Positions 36,326 through 50,200 of a stretch of 64,000 nucleotides of DNA are shown here, piece after piece. The stretch comes from Solea solea. Its lineage: Eukaryota; Chordata; Actinopteri; Pleuronectiformes; Soleidae. Both the position numbers and the translations under genes were made by a program. The notes under the pieces were generated by a model. That model was given only the letters and a program-made list of their open reading frames with translations. It was not told the DNA's origin and ran no database searches. The number at the start of each line of letters is the position of its first letter. Within the stretch, counting starts at the first letter, position 1. The stretch lies in NCBI RefSeq assembly GCF_958295425.1, contig NC_081153.1:19932720-19996719 (forward strand), given 5' to 3'.

Positions 36326-39300
36326 ATGCAATTACAAATACAATATCCGTGTCCCTGCACTGCACATGCAATAAACGTGTCATGTTTGTGTCACATAGTC
36401 ACAAACATGAGAACACGTTCTTTGTGACTCATTCAGTCTGTTCATACGCTCTGAAACAGTGGCTCATTTTAACGTCCAGTTAGAAAGATCTGCTCTGCGC
36501 TCGCTCTGACAGGAGCAGATCAGATTTGGTGCATTACACTCGCATGGTGACTTGTTAAGCGGCTGCAGTCAGCACAAATCCAGAATGAAATCTCATCACA
36601 TGATGCCACACCTGCGTTGAAGCCTCTCATCTGGCATTCATAAATGTGCGGACTCAGCTCACACCTGAAAGCACGTCCCATTCCTGCTCAGTACAACTGC
36701 GATAATTGCCATTTGATTCCCAGCTATCACTAGCAGAAAGGTCAGTGTCCTGGTCAGCAGACGGAGAGTAATGAGCAGGATGAAAGTGACCTGTGCTTCC
36801 CACTCACTGAGTGAAAGTAGCAGGATCCCACACAAACACCAAATCAGCAGTGACATCTCAGCAGCGGCTCGTTCCCTCCACCAGCAAAGTGGGCTCAATC
36901 AAAAAAGTTATCATCTCCGTGTGGCAGGAAGCCCGAGGTACAGGGAGGCAGAGGGGGCAGTGACGCTCCACCATCATTTATTCTTAAAGAATCCAATTAT
37001 TATTATTAACTGTGCCATGGGAAAACTGAGGCCAAAGGGATGAACTAGAATATATAATACAACAAAACAAACAAAATAACCACAGAAATACACACAAGAA
37101 TTCCAAACAGAAGAGTCCAAAACAGACAAAGATAAAGAGACTCAAAATAAGCAGAAAGACACAAACGACAGAGCTCTGGACGTCACATGCCTCTGCCATG
37201 CTGAGTTCACTGTCACATTACATCCACAGAGATCAACCAATGAAGCTCGACAGAGTGACTGTATCTGACACTTATGTTGCCCATAGTGTAGTTCTTACCA
37301 GTTTGGGTTACATTATTTCCTGACATGTTGAACTTCCTGATTAACTTCCCTTCATCTCACTCCAGAGAGTCACTGAAAGTTTAAAACAGCCTGGAGGGAA
37401 ACAAATGGACAAACATTCTACTCTGGAGTCTACCGGCTAAAGATAGCATTGTAGTCACTGGATCTGGATCTGGATCTGTCTGGACCTATAGGGATCTGGT
37501 CAAATGTTCCCCACTGTTTTGGCATCCAGGGAACAATATCTATCAATCTACAACCTTCACTTTTATGATGAAAACAACCGGTGAAGACACATAATGCCTG
37601 ATTTATGTTTCGTCTAATTCAGTGACATTAGTTTAAGATGGAGCGAGAGATAAGATGACTCTAATTATTATTATTTTACTTATTTGTTTCATTTTCTATG
37701 CACTCTGGTCAAACTTCCTCAGCTCCGCTCTGATCACATACCCTGGTTTAAACAGTATTTCTGATTTTCCTCCAAGTATCACCAGAGGAAGCCTTGAGTA
37801 CACACATCTATAGAGGTGAACAGTGTAGTGTGACGTCAGCTACCGGAGCTGTATTAGACAAAAAAGAACCCTAAAGATGCAAAAACCATTCCAAAGAGAA
37901 GCACAAGAAACAAAATAGATACTCAAAACAACTTTAAAGACTCATCAAACAACCACAAAGTGACAGAAGAAACACAAAAAGACACAATGAGACACAAAGA
38001 GATGCACATTTTGAAAGACAATCAAACACAAAACAACCAGACAGTAAAGATACATAAAACAACCACCATGATGCAAAACACAATACATGTCAAAACAAGA
38101 GACACAAAATGAGCCCCTAGATGCAAAAGCGATGCACAACAACCAAGGAGATACACAAAACATATTAAAAGATGCATAAAACAACTGCAAAAACACAGAA
38201 AACCACCACAGAGATGTGAAAAACAACCCTAAAAGATGTTCAATCGATACCAAAAGAGTGCAAAACAATTCTAACAATCTCAGGATCCCAGATGTGGCCC
38301 AGCAAACACTCAACACAACTCAAACTTTATTTCTAGAGCACCTTTAAAACACCAGCACTCGACCAGAGTGCTGTACAGAAGGGGGCACAGGTTACACACA
38401 AAAATACGTAAATACATAAATAGATGAGAATAAAAACAATAAAATGACAGTAATCTGTAAAAACAATAAGTGGAGTAGCAGCGTTTGTGTATGAGTGTGA
38501 GGGAGGATTGGTCCAAGCCGACGTGCAGGGAGTTACAATAATCTAATCTAGACTTAACGAAAAGCATGGACGACCTTTTCAAGGGCAATCTGAGAATAAT
38601 AGGACTTGGTCTTGGCAACGACCAAAGTTACCGATACAAAGATTCAATCAAAAATATGCAAAAGAAAAACAACAGTTTGTGACATATGATATGTTGAACT
38701 GGGAGCTCTTTAGCCTGAATGTCCCTTTAATCTTTGGCCCTGTAAGAAGCTTTATCAGAGTTTTTCCAAAGCCACTCCTGCTGTTACATAAACGTCCTGG
38801 TGGGATGTGGAGTACGACAGGAGACATTTCTTAACTCTGGAGATGCATTATAGATGAAGATGGAGGTTGTTTTTAGCACGGACTCGTGAGGATGAAGAGA
38901 GCGCTAACTCTGCAGTTACTACTGATGTGAACACGTTACATAACAGAGGGGAAAGCATCAGGCACATTCACATTCAGCTTCATCCTCAGCCTGTGTGGCG
39001 TCAAACTCCAGCTCCAGAAAAGAAACAAGAGTTTGAAGGCAGTTCTGAGTGCTTGCTGAGGAACTGTTGGTTCAACTTGACAGAAAATAAACCCGACTCT
39101 GACAAATATTTATCCCATCATTTCCTGCTGCTGCTGTTTCTCTCAGCCTCGTCCTCTCTGCTCTCTTCAGATTGTGTTTGTGCAGAAGTGAACAGTCGCG
39201 TTTGTATCAACGTTACTGCGATGAAAATGTTATTTTCCTGTCGTAGATCATCGCGAGTTGGCACTGAGGCTGAGAATGGAATTACTGTTCGTATATGACA

Positions 39301-39861
39301 TGATTAAATATTGAATGTTGCCGACTTGTTTTTTTCTTGCTTATTTATTGTGACAGTAATGTTGAGTAAAAGTAAAGGTTTCTTTCTTTGATTTTTAAGT
39401 GATGATAATTCACCCGTCAGTCAAATGTTGTGTCTGGAGATAAAACATTATCTTTTATGTTTTAGTTCCTTCTGTCTAGAATTAAATAGAAGCTACAATG
39501 TTTTTTTAAAAAAAAAGATGCTAAGATAAGGTTGAGATAAATATTGGAATTACTTAGACTTTTAGACAGTTATGTCTGTATTTATCTACTGTACATGTCC
39601 ATCACTCATCACCAACAGATTATTTTATGCAATTAATCAATTAACTGATTTTTTGATGTCAGGAAATAGTAAAATGTGTCTTTTCCTAACCTAAAGGAAA
39701 CACTGACAGTAAAGGCACAGTGTCAGTTTTTTTGCACTTCACTCTTCTCTTCCAAGTGTAGCCTTCACTTAGAACCAAAACTCAAAAGATGTTTCCTCAA
39801 AATCTTGAGGAATATCTTCTAATTAGTGTTTAAATACGTCATGAAAGTCCCTGTTTGTGTA

Positions 39862-39905
39862 ATAGTCAGGCGTCCGAATACTTTTGTCCATATAGTACAC
39901 TTGTC
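39862..39905. mobile_element. Tc1-like element terminus
   Basis: AATAGTCAGGCGTCCGAATACTTTTGTCCATATAGTACA matches the end of a common teleost Tc1-like element. Only the terminal piece remains. Confidence 0.6.
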
Positions 39906-40432
39906 GATTACTAATCAAACACCTATTCCATGTCCTGGTTGCACAGGTTCTGCCTCTAGACTCTCCACACCGCGGCCTCAAACGTGGGATGAGGCACCAC
40001 AGGTGAATGTGAGGCTAATGCCTCTGTTTACAGGGGATCACCACCACTTTCATCTGACATCAGCCGGCTTAAATGAGTGATGGGCTCTCTGACTCAGGTT
40101 TCAGCCCCAGCGGCTCAGAGGATGAATCACTGCAGGATTCCCTGTGGGTGAGACAAGTCAGAGCTGGACGGCTGACAGCCACAGAGCAGAGGCGGGCAAT
40201 GCTGCCCTCTCCTGGCTTCTCTGGGGGATAACATTTACAAGAGCATCAGTGGAGCAGATTGAGGATGGTGAGCCACATGATCAGTCATGCATGGATGACT
40301 TATGAGGGGGTGAATGTACATGGAAAAAAATAAGTGATGATTCCTTAAGTCTAAAACATTATAATTTCTTCACATTCTGTCTGTTGTTGGAGTTTTTATT
40401 TGCTGGAATTAAAACAAAGAATTTGGTGAGGG

Positions 40433-40540
40433 GCCACACGGTTGGGGTAGTGGTCAGCACTCTTGCCTTTGCAGCAAGAACACCCCCAAAGTCCCCCCCA
40501 CAACCCTCATGTGGAGGATAAAGCGGTAGAAAATGGATGA
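40433..40540 (+). mobile_element. internally deleted tRNA-SINE-like repeat
   Basis: The head GGGGCCACACGGTTGGGGTAG, TGGTCAGCACTCTTGCC is joined to the tail GGATAAAGCGGTAGAAAATGG; the middle is missing. Confidence 0.7.
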
Positions 40541-41106
40541 ATTTGGTGAGGTTAACAATTCATTTAAAATGAAAGGTTTGTTGTTGATTTTAATGGAACA
40601 AAGACCAGGTGTCTTAGCATATACACTCAAGGATGGATTACTTAATGGGCCTAACGGGCCCTGAACCCTGAGCCCCTGATATCTTTGTTTCTTTGTAATT
40701 CTATGTCACTCTGATATTTTAATAGGGCCCTTCTATCATATAACACAGGTTATGTGATCCACCCCTTGATGGAGCCTTTAGTCAAATAACAAAGGTAATG
40801 TTCCTGTCTTTGCCCAAGGGCCCACTGGATCCTAATCCATCCCAGTATATCCATCCCTTCATTTAGGTACACCTGTTTAACTGCATGTCAATGTAAATAT
40901 CAACTCAGTCAAATTACAACAATTCAATGCATTAAGGCACAAGGACACAGTGAAGACAATCTGCTGAAGTTCAAACCTCACTTTAGAATGAAGAAAATAG
41001 GTGATTTAAGTGACTTTAAACATGCAGTGGCAGATGTAGGACTTTTAAGGTAGGGGCCCTAAAGGGGCCACATTTTACATAAGTGGCCAAACATTTCAAA
41101 CAACGA

Positions 41107-41570
41107 TGCACGCGCTATAACGAGTCAGGGAAGGACCCAAATGTCGTACACGAAGGCAGGCAGACAGTTGGTAATGACGTTTATTTACACAAAGTTCAGC
41201 GATAGTTCAATGACGAGCAAACAGACTCTGAGGAGAGAGCAGGAAACAGACCTGAGGCTGAGCTGTTCCGTCACAGCGAGCAGACCGAAGACAGGTGGGG
41301 AGCAGGCAGAATCCATAATCAGGGGAGGAAGGAAGGAAGGCATGGTCGATCACCGAAACAGAGCAGACAGGTCTGGGACAGGCAGGGTCGAAACCGGGGG
41401 AATCAGTCCAAAACTGAACTGCAGGTGAGTTTATATACAGGGTTGATTGGTGTGCAACAGGTGGGGAGAGTTGGACTAATGAGAAGGGAGTGGCTGGCAG
41501 GCAGGTGAGGAGAAGGAGGGGCTTGTGGAAACACTGGGAGCTGAGGTGACCGAGAGGAAAGATCATGACA
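41107..41570 (-). mobile_element. solo LTR-like element (Ty3/gypsy type)
   Basis: On the minus strand it starts TGTCATGATC (41570), has a TATATAA box (about 41437-41430), an AATAAA signal (41185-41180), then TTTGGGTCCTTCCCTGACTCG and a possible CA end near 41107. This order is that of fish gypsy-type LTRs. No internal retroelement genes flank it, so it is a solo LTR or fragment; a target duplication was not confirmed. Confidence 0.55.
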
Positions 41571-42267
41571 CAGTAAGGAACATGTTGAAAAGTTATGCAG
41601 AAGAAAAGACATTGAACCTTGCAGCATGTGTTGTCCTGTGTACCTAACAAAGTGAGTCCAGTTACATATGCGTCCACCAAAGTGTACATGTCTTCATGTT
41701 TGATGCAGAGGACAAAAGCAGAGGATGATGGGAGTCGGCTGATCTGTGACTCTTTCCCTCGCACGCGACCACTGTTGTCCAACACTGACGTCCCCTCATC
41801 ACAAACTATATTTATTACAGATGAAGGAGGAGCCCAGCGTGGTCCCCTCATTGTTCTCGCTGAAGAGGAGACACAGGGACGTGTGGAGCAGACACTCAGC
41901 AGAACAATGGAGACCGACTTGAGCTGCTTTTCCACTTCATCATCATTTAGTGAGACGGAGACCTTGACACAGGATGAGGTGGCTTCTAAAGATAGTTTAG
42001 TTAGTAAAGATTTTTGCAGTCTTCCTGCACTCTATTCTTTCATTGATTCCTGTAAAACTGATTTGACCTGATGAACAGTAAAAACTCATTAGCATCATCT
42101 GTCTGAGGCTGTTTTTATATTCTAATCTATCACAACATCATTAAGTGAAACATATTTAAAATAACATTTGTTTAAGTTAATAAACAAATAACCAACTTCT
42201 CAGGTTCCAGAAACCGTAGGAATTTTTCCGATAGCACAAACTATTGCGTAACTAGGGTAATGCAAAG

Positions 42268-42600
42268 TGTGCGCTAAAGGGTTAAAGGTCCATTGGGTAA
42301 CATTTAGTGTTTATTGTTGGAAATTTTACGTACTACACATAAGTGTGTTTGTAGAAGTGTTTTATTGATCATAAAACTAAATGTTCTATAGTTTACTTTA
42401 GGCAAAGGGTCAAGCTTTGACAAATCCACCATTTTGTGCCACCATGTTTCTACAGCAGCTCCAATGGACAAACTAGTGTTTGCGTATTTCACATTTTAAA
42501 TTGAAGCTAACTAGTAATAGTGGAAGTGTGGAGAGAGTTTTCTGGTGTGCAAAGGCCACCGTAGTTCCCTGAGGCACCACACTCAATCCTCCATTTGTTG
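42268..42600. repeat. 'TTAAAGGTCCATTGGGTAAC...GGCCACCGTAGTTCCCTGA' dispersed repeat
   Basis: It starts TTAAAGGTCCATTGGGTAACATTTAG, contains CCACCATGTTTCTACAG and GCTCCAATGGACAAAC, and ends AAAGGCCACCGTAGTTCCCTGAGGCACC. This is an abundant fish short element, and the same family as 21345-21790. Confidence 0.65.
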
Positions 42601-44689
42601 CAAGCTGAAGTCTCACCTTTAGATATCACTCACTAATTCTCACAATTTGGAACCCTTGAGTTAAACTCTCATTCCCACTGCTCAACCTTAGAATGACTGG
42701 AAACCTGGAGAGGAATAAAGCACATTTCTAACATTCCTCTGACTGTAAATGCTCTCCACATCCTGACACACACTTCACAGCGCTGACACCGTGTTTGGGA
42801 CATGGCGACGCAGGAGGTCAGGATGGAGAATCTCTCTGAAAGTAAACGTAGACAGAGATCATAGCTCGGTCCAGATGGCTGGCGCTGCTCTGACAGCGGG
42901 TCGGACCTCTGGAGGAGACTGGCCTCACGGACTGTTTGTCTGCTGTCTGCACTTTATATACTTTACATTATGTGCAACTGGAGTCAAGTCAGCGAGCACA
43001 AAGGCTCGGGTCAGTAATGTGGGGTGATCTGCTGGGTCAAAAGACTTGGTCTGGTTCCAGTCATTGTTGAGGGGGTGTTTTCCCCCCCCCAGGACTGCAT
43101 GCAATCCCCTTGTCTGCACTCATGCTCTGCTCTTGAGTATTTCCTGCAGAGGAAACAATAAGACAATAGCAGCGAGTGGCTCAGTGTTCAGCGTGAGGGA
43201 GGAGTTTGGACTTTATGATGAAATGTTTTGATATGTAAAGTAGCCGTTACGAAACGTAAACAATGTAACACTAAACATACCAACGAGGTTCTGCTGAACT
43301 GTTACAGTTTCCACTTCCCCAAAAGCTTTCATCACAATAACTGAGCATAAATTGAAGTTATTTTTCAAGACACAAAAGTAAAATAATTTATACAAAGCAT
43401 ATAAAACATACCTGTGCGTATCATTTCAAAAACACATAAGTACTTCTGGAGACTAAAACAAATACAGGAAGTGAAAACTAGTTTCTAATAAGTTTTAAAA
43501 AGTTGAAAACTGCCAGGAGTGGACACAGGGGACATTAATTAACTAAATTCGTAAAAATGTATGTGTGAATTTTAAAAACCTATGAGTTGTATGCACCTCC
43601 ATTTATCACTAATTGTGCTAACTGAAAGAAGTTGGCTAAACCAACTAGCTCTTTAGTTAGCCAGCTAACAAACTCCCATTCATGTTATAAAAAAATCATA
43701 TTTATTTGCCGATATAATATTTGTATAATAAGAAATAAAAACTCTCAACAGAAAAAATATCTTAGAAAATAGATTTTTGGGGTACATTTATGCTGCTAGC
43801 CAAGCAGAAAAAAAAGTAGCTATATGCTAACAGGAAGCTCTAACATTTGTCAGATCGTGTAATTTACAGCACAGATGTAAACAAATACAAACAAAACATA
43901 TTCAATTGTGAATGTTTACCTTTCACACTAACCGCATCCAATCTCAGAACTTTATGTAACTTTCTGGTACTAAACTGTTAAATTTGATTCATCTGTTCTA
44001 ATAAACTTTTACAATTGCATCTTTTGTTGGGTATTCTGGAAAATACTCCGTATTACAAACGAAAATTAAAACTGATAAAAACTAAACTAAAACGAAACAT
44101 TTACAAAAATAAAAACTAGCAAACCTGCTCTAAAAACTAAATAAAACAAACCAATTTTAAAAACAAAAGACATAAGTTACGTTAAGATCATAACTTATGC
44201 TACATAAGTTTGTTAAGAAAACCATGTGGATACAGTTAGCATAACTGAGCACTACATATTTTGTTGTCAGGATACTGTTTCAACGTCTAAATAAACAACA
44301 GTAATGCATAGCTGCAGTATTCAAGTGCATAAAAATAGTCTTGTATATATATATATATATATATACACAGTATACACATGAATGCAATGCGACACTCGTA
44401 CATCAAACACGTATATACAAGGCCACATTCTCTGGCGTCTTATGAAACACTTCCTGAGCCTGTAAAACATCCCCATGACCTCTTATCAGCTCTGCTCAGC
44501 CTGAAGTCTTATTGGTTAGAACTTGTGCTGCTGATGAATTGAGACCACAAGGCCAGTCACAGGCTCAGTTATCCACCATTAAAGAATAAAATAACAAAAA
44601 ACAGGGTGATAACAACTCCAGACCTTTGTCCTTTTTGAATCCACAAGCATGCTGATTAAATTCCATCAATGTTATTCATAGCTTCCTCC

Positions 44690-44780
44690 GCCCTCCCCGC
44701 CTCCTCTGTGCGTTATAAACACATTACACTCAGCAGCGGAGACAGCTGACCACTCGAGCGCTCAAATCCTTTCATGCTGG
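44690..44780 (+). promoter_or_regulatory. promoter-like spot with TATA-like box (weak)
   Basis: CCTCCCCGCCTCCTCTGTGCG is followed by TTATAAA (about 44713) and about 30 bp later CACTCAGCAGCGG, a reasonable initiator position. The open frame beginning at 44774 (119 codons) is not recognisable. Could be chance. Confidence 0.15.
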
Positions 44781-46809
44781 GGAGGAAAGCACCTCACGGG
44801 GCTGAAATAGCAACAAAATGTCAGATCAGATACGAGAATAAGGAATTGTGTCTGGCTCAGGATTGTGTTTTGTTCAGTCATGGAGTCGTGGAGGCTTCAG
44901 GAGGTCCTGCCCCTGTCATTACAATGATGAGGCTTCGTGTACTAGATGCTTTTTTTGGGTATCATACCACCAAAAGAAAACAGCCAGTTTCCTTTTGCCC
45001 TGGTGGCAGACAAAACACAACTTTTGCTTCTCTAAAAATGGATGCTGCAGGGAAGCACGTACAGCACAGCTCAGCACAGCGCAGCAGGGCCTGCGTGGCT
45101 GGGTGGCAGCAGAGTACGTGGCGACCTCTCTGATGAGCTCCGTCTGCCCTGGTGCCACCAGGAGACGAGCCATGACTGGAGAGGACGTCTCTGACCCCGG
45201 GGACAATGGAAAACAGAGACACACTGAGTGAATAATGACGCATTCACAAACTAAGGCTTTGTGTCCGCGCCTGATGCTCCCTGTGATAACACTCACAGTA
45301 ACTCATAGTGTTTAACGTCGAAAAAGGTCTAGCAAAAATACTTCTTATTTCTATCAAGCTAATCTTTTGGTTGTAATTATAATCTATTGCTGCCCTTTTT
45401 TTTACTTTATTGTTCAGATTTTTTAACAAACAGAACATGAGCAGCATCAATGCGGTGAATATAATATAATTATGGTTACATATGGTATTCAAATGCTAAC
45501 CATGTAGTGTCCATGTTGATACTCAAGAAAACAATAAACAAGAAAAAAAAGTAGGAAAAAAATAAAATATATGCATATAGTATAGCTGCACACCTGAACA
45601 CATACATGTACACATTCATATACATAATGTACATAATGTAAGTAAGAATTACTGTCAATAATCCCGTCTAAATGTTGCAAAATGGACCTTTAAAAGAACA
45701 GTGCGTAGAAGCTAGTCGCATCTAAACTACATAAATACAAAGGATTTGGCCACACCTGTTAAGTATTGAATTCAGGTGTTTCAATCAGACTAGGTCCCTT
45801 ATCTCCAATTTAAGCATTTAGCAAACACTTTTATCCAAAGTGACTTTCAAAAGAGGAATAATCTACATAGAAGAAGTCTTGGAAAGAAATCCACTAGATA
45901 GGAATAGTAGACTGACAGAAGGTGAGAGTGCAGAGGAGGGGGTAATTTAAGTGCTAGGACAGAAGATGCTCTTGGAAGAGCTTCTTGAATATAAAGACAG
46001 AAACGCTGTCGTGGAAGCACAACAACAACCTGCTCATGAAGTAATATAAAGTTCTCAAAACACAACATTTCTATAAATATAGAATAAATACTATGTTCTC
46101 TAAATTCCTCTCAAATTCTATTTTCAGATTATGATGGTTATATTTACTGCCACTAGAGGTCACACTAGCACCATCATCTTAAACCAAAACAACTTAAATA
46201 ATATGATATAATGGATATTTTGACCTCTTTATTTCTGAGTTTATTATATGATCTTTCAATATAAAATCAGAGAAAAAAAGCACAGTATTTTCCTCTGAAA
46301 TGAAGAGTGATTCAAAAACATCGTCAAAAACACCCTCCCAAATCAACACCATCAGCTTTTTAAGACATAATCTCTAATAAATGATGGAAAAATCCTCACT
46401 TTAAACTGATGGAGGCCGCAGACGCCATCAAGATCAGACATTATTTCCTCACTCCGCAGCACATTTTCCAGACTTTAAAGAATCGATATCGCTCCTTCCA
46501 AAAAAGATCAAATGGAATTTAAACGAATGTGGACTTAAATGACTTTAAACACAGACAACTTTGCTGAGTTGGACTAAAGTGGGAGAACTGTTCCCGTCCT
46601 CAGCTAATGAAGTATTTTTCCACACTTTTTCACATTGAGGTAACGACTGGAAAGAGGAGGGAGGTGAGGATGTGAATAAAAAGTGGAGGAAAGTCGAGAG
46701 GCAGCCAGAAAACTGGAGGGGAAGCGATGTTGGGTCACGGGGGGGATCAGCGGAGGTCGACAGCAGCTGCAGGTCAAAGGCTATGAAGAGACGCAGAAGA
46801 AAAGACACG

Positions 46810-46838
46810 GCAATTATTCTGCAAAAGATGTTTTTATT
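46810..46838 (-). terminator. candidate polyadenylation signal and cleavage region
   Basis: Reading the minus strand, AATAAA at 46838-46833 sits in GAAATAAAAACATC. A plausible CA cleavage region follows about 15-25 nt further on, and then a TGTCTTTTCTTCTGCGTCT U/GU-rich stretch suitable as a downstream element. This is the best-formed poly(A) site downstream of tmem170b. Its assignment to that gene is an inference from strand and absence of other genes. Confidence 0.45.
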
Positions 46839-47222
46839 TCAAGTTACTGTTGAGTATGTACAGGAAAACTATTTTGTACAGAAATAGGCAATAGTTATAA
46901 ATATCAGCAGTGTGGCTGGTACAAAATTAAAAAAAACATATTGTACACTATCTACATGTGCCACTTTGGGTTTTTGTACGACATTGTCTCTTGTTGGATT
47001 GTCCGTAAAGTCCATTCACACATTATGTGAGCTGCTGCAGGAACGACGTGGTATGGAGAGGAGATGTGGCATTTAATCAGCGGACTGAAGGGGCAGCCTC
47101 ATTTAAAAGCCTGTGAAGGAGCCAGGATTATTGAGCCGGGCATCTCGCTGCAGTGCAGTGGCATTTCCAAAAGGTCTAAGAAGGTGTTATTAGTTGCTGG
47201 GTGTCTCCTCAGATATTGCAGG

Positions 47223-47224
<2 letters not shown>

Positions 47225-47256
<32 letters not shown>
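47225..47256. repeat. (CA)n microsatellite
   Basis: About 16 CA units in the presumed tmem170b 3' UTR; another CA run at 48341-48362. Confidence 0.95.
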
Positions 47257-47258
<2 letters not shown>

Positions 47259-50200
47259 CACACACCGTGGCTGAATCACAGAAAAACCTGAAGCAAAATG
47301 AAACAAAAGCCCGACATTCATGGCACTTGGTGGGAACACTCGTTTCTTTTCTGCAAATGTAACATTTGAATAATTCTGCACAGACGCAGTCACAAGTCGA
47401 GATTTTACAGCATTATGAGGACATCTGTCTGTCTTTGTGGATATTACAGTGTTAACATTGTAACATGGTGTGTGATTTCATGGATTTTACAGTGTTATGG
47501 GCTTTTTTTCTGCATTATGAGAACTTAAATCTGTAACAATAGCGTTTTTTTTACAGTGCTAAGATGACTTTTTACACCTGTTACAAAGTGTTTAATGGAT
47601 TTCACAGTGTTATTGTGGGTTTTAACACTGTGACAAGGTGAGTTTTTCAGGTTTGGACAGCGGTGTGGGGCACATCCACTGTCTTTTACCACAGTGAAAC
47701 AGTGTGTTATTATCAATTTAAAGGTTTCACGGGCACATCAGGTGTGTTTTAAACCAGAGATTTGGACAGTTGTGTGCGTACTCTGTTTCGAGGGTGTTAC
47801 AGGGACATGACCAGTCTTTTTACATTGCAACACAGTGTGTGTTTTCAGATTTAAAGGAGTCAAGGGGACGCCAGGTGTGTTTTTTCATGATGTGACACAG
47901 AAACTATGAGAAAACAACCATTTTCCTACTAATAACGAGTGTTTTTTGTGCCTATATCTGCAGACATGTCAATAAGTAACGTACGTTTGGAACCAGATGG
48001 TTTGCAGAAACATACAGTGTCAGTATAGTGTATGATCCTGGCACCTTGGTTAAAAATAAAAATATAATCCATGTTAATTGTGATGTGCACTCTTCTGTGC
48101 GAAGCTTTTTACTCGACGCAGCTCAGGATGCAGAACAAAAACTCTGACCTGACAACGTTTCCTGACACATCGTGTCAGACATTGCTCAGTGACCTGTCCG
48201 CACCCTTTTTGACAAATTGAGGGTCCACGAGAAAATGTGCACAAACCTCAACAACAAGAGAAGAAAATACAGATTTTCCTGTTTAACTACGACACTGAAC
48301 ACGGCAACAACACTCACATGTCACGTCTGCTACGAGCCACACACACACACACACACACACACATGCAGAGGCTGCCCCTCAGACACCGTCAAACAGAGAG
48401 AGATCAGTGCTGTGACAGCAGGTGAGTCATCAGCAGCAACTCACACATGGTCCCTGAAGAACTGAGCTAAAACATTCACAATGTGTATTTTTAAGATAAG
48501 AATAAGAGTCTTGGGGTAAATAAAAAAAAATCGAATCAAATAAATAATTCTCAGTCCAAACAGTCAAACTCTTCCTTCAGGCTCCTTCGCTGTGCAATAT
48601 CGCCCTCTTGTGAGCAGAGTGAGCACTGAAGGTGAGCCGGGACAATTACATAACGACATACAGCACACAGTTCACTACACAAAGTCTGTTTCTCCAAATT
48701 CATAAGATTGTGGTTTCACAAGCTCAGTGATACCGAGCCAATGTGCAAATGTCACAAAATGGATGAAAACTAAAACTTATCTTTTAAAGTATTAATTAAA
48801 AATGTAAAAAATAAAGATAAATAAATCTATAATGTGAGTGATACTTTGGTATTATCACATAAATCCTCTCACCCCGGGTTTGGTGCTGTGAAAAAAGAAA
48901 TCTGCTTGACGATCTGTGCCAATGAATGAGCAAGTAAAGGTGCAGTAGGCAAGACATAAACATTTTATATTCATATATACACATATGTATATCCTGCCTA
49001 CTGCACCTATAATGGGCAATAAACTGAAATTGAATCAATTTCTCGCTGTTCTTCAATAATGAAGAACTGAAATGTGTAAAAAGAGTAGTTTCAAGCACAT
49101 TCTTCATGTTTGGTGTAAATACTGAACTGGAACACGTACACCACAGTCGTATCATCATCAGCACATCATGCTTAAAAAAAACAAGGCAGATTAAATTCAG
49201 TGCAAAATGCAAAGTTAAAGTTACGGAACATGGGTAAATAAACGACATAAAGAAAAGAAGGAGCCGTAGAAAAAAAAAAGGCAAATCTGAGCAGCAGAAT
49301 GTGTCTGAACTTCTCTGGGGACGGACGACTTTGTGGGAGTAGTAACTTGACAGTAGTTAGTGAGAGTTAGGGCTGGATTTTTCAGGGTTAGCACAGAAAA
49401 AATCTGCTCTCAAACTGCAGAGACACAGACACACAACCCTGACACACTTCCCTTTAAAACTGATGTAGAAAAACCAGATCGTAATCAAACCAGACCTGAA
49501 TAAAACCGCTGAAGACAAACGTCAACCTTATCTTATAAGACGCAGTTTAACACCTTCAGGAAATACACTTGTTCATTTTCCTGTTGAGACTTTGATGTGA
49601 AGAATATAGAACTCTTGTGTCTGTACGAAAGAAATAAGAACAACTTTAAAGATTAAATGCAGCTCTGTGACACCTTTGAATCAATTTAACAACCGAACAT
49701 TTCTTTCTTTTAAACATCCAGTTTTATCCTGATGCTTTTCTCTGCCCTCTATGACAAATATTTGGATTTGGATCTGAATAAACGTCTCTTGCACGCAGAT
49801 TAACCAAACAAAATCACATAATAATAATAATAATAATCATTTGAGAGCATTAAAAGTGAAAAACCTCCACAAAACTAAAATACCAGAATCTGTAGTTTTT
49901 TTGGTTTATTTTTAAATGTGTTCTTATGAATATACAGAGGAGCTGGTGTGTACATTATGTTTCCTGTTTTCAGTCTTGAGGTTTGACACACACGAGAAGA
50001 TCCTCAGATCTTACAAATATGTGTGCAAACGGATACAATGACAGATTGAAAAGATTTAAAAAGCAAAGCACGTAACAATGTTGCTTTTCAAGCTGACAAA
50101 GAAACAAGACTGAAGACATGAACAAGCCTCACACTCTCGCTCCATATGCACACGTTTGACTTCAACTGATGACACAAGACCAGAAACACTGTGACACTGA

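Larger units (their letters stand above)
18870..46809. other. intergenic stretch without recognisable genes
   Basis: This is about 28 kb between the candidate hivep1 promoter and the candidate tmem170b poly(A) site. I read all open frames above 60 codons and recognised no family. Many are short frames over microsatellites or transposon remnants. It holds the AT microsatellite block, several dispersed teleost repeats, a solo-LTR-like element, a higher-order minisatellite and two promoter-like spots (27.2 and 44.7 kb). Low-complexity ACAAAC/GACACAAA-rich sequence occupies about 37040-37170 and 37860-38290. Confidence 0.6.

Noticed and set aside
36659..36898. Hydrophobic 79-codon minus-strand frame
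   Set aside because: No acceptor/donor pair or known transmembrane family; likely chance.
37945..38618. Minus-strand frames resembling membrane protein, and an SRLDYCNSL motif like LINE reverse transcriptase
   Set aside because: The first is low-complexity ACAAAC/GACACAAA sequence read backwards. The motif in the second is short and isolated, without other reverse transcriptase blocks.
38867..39298. 143-codon open frame with a hydrophobic stretch
   Set aside because: No known family, no splice or promoter context, and the hydrophobic part comes from CTG/CTC-rich sequence.
41207..42071. Long open frames on both strands (242 codons minus, 150 codons plus)
   Set aside because: Most of the minus frame lies in the solo-LTR-like element; the plus frame has no recognisable domain. 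An acceptor-like TTTATTACAG at about 41820 and a short following frame were noted but match no family.
44774..45296. Overlapping 119- to 127-codon frames downstream of a TATA-like box
   Set aside because: Frames on both strands are equally long and unrecognised; the promoter-like spot alone is reported at low confidence.
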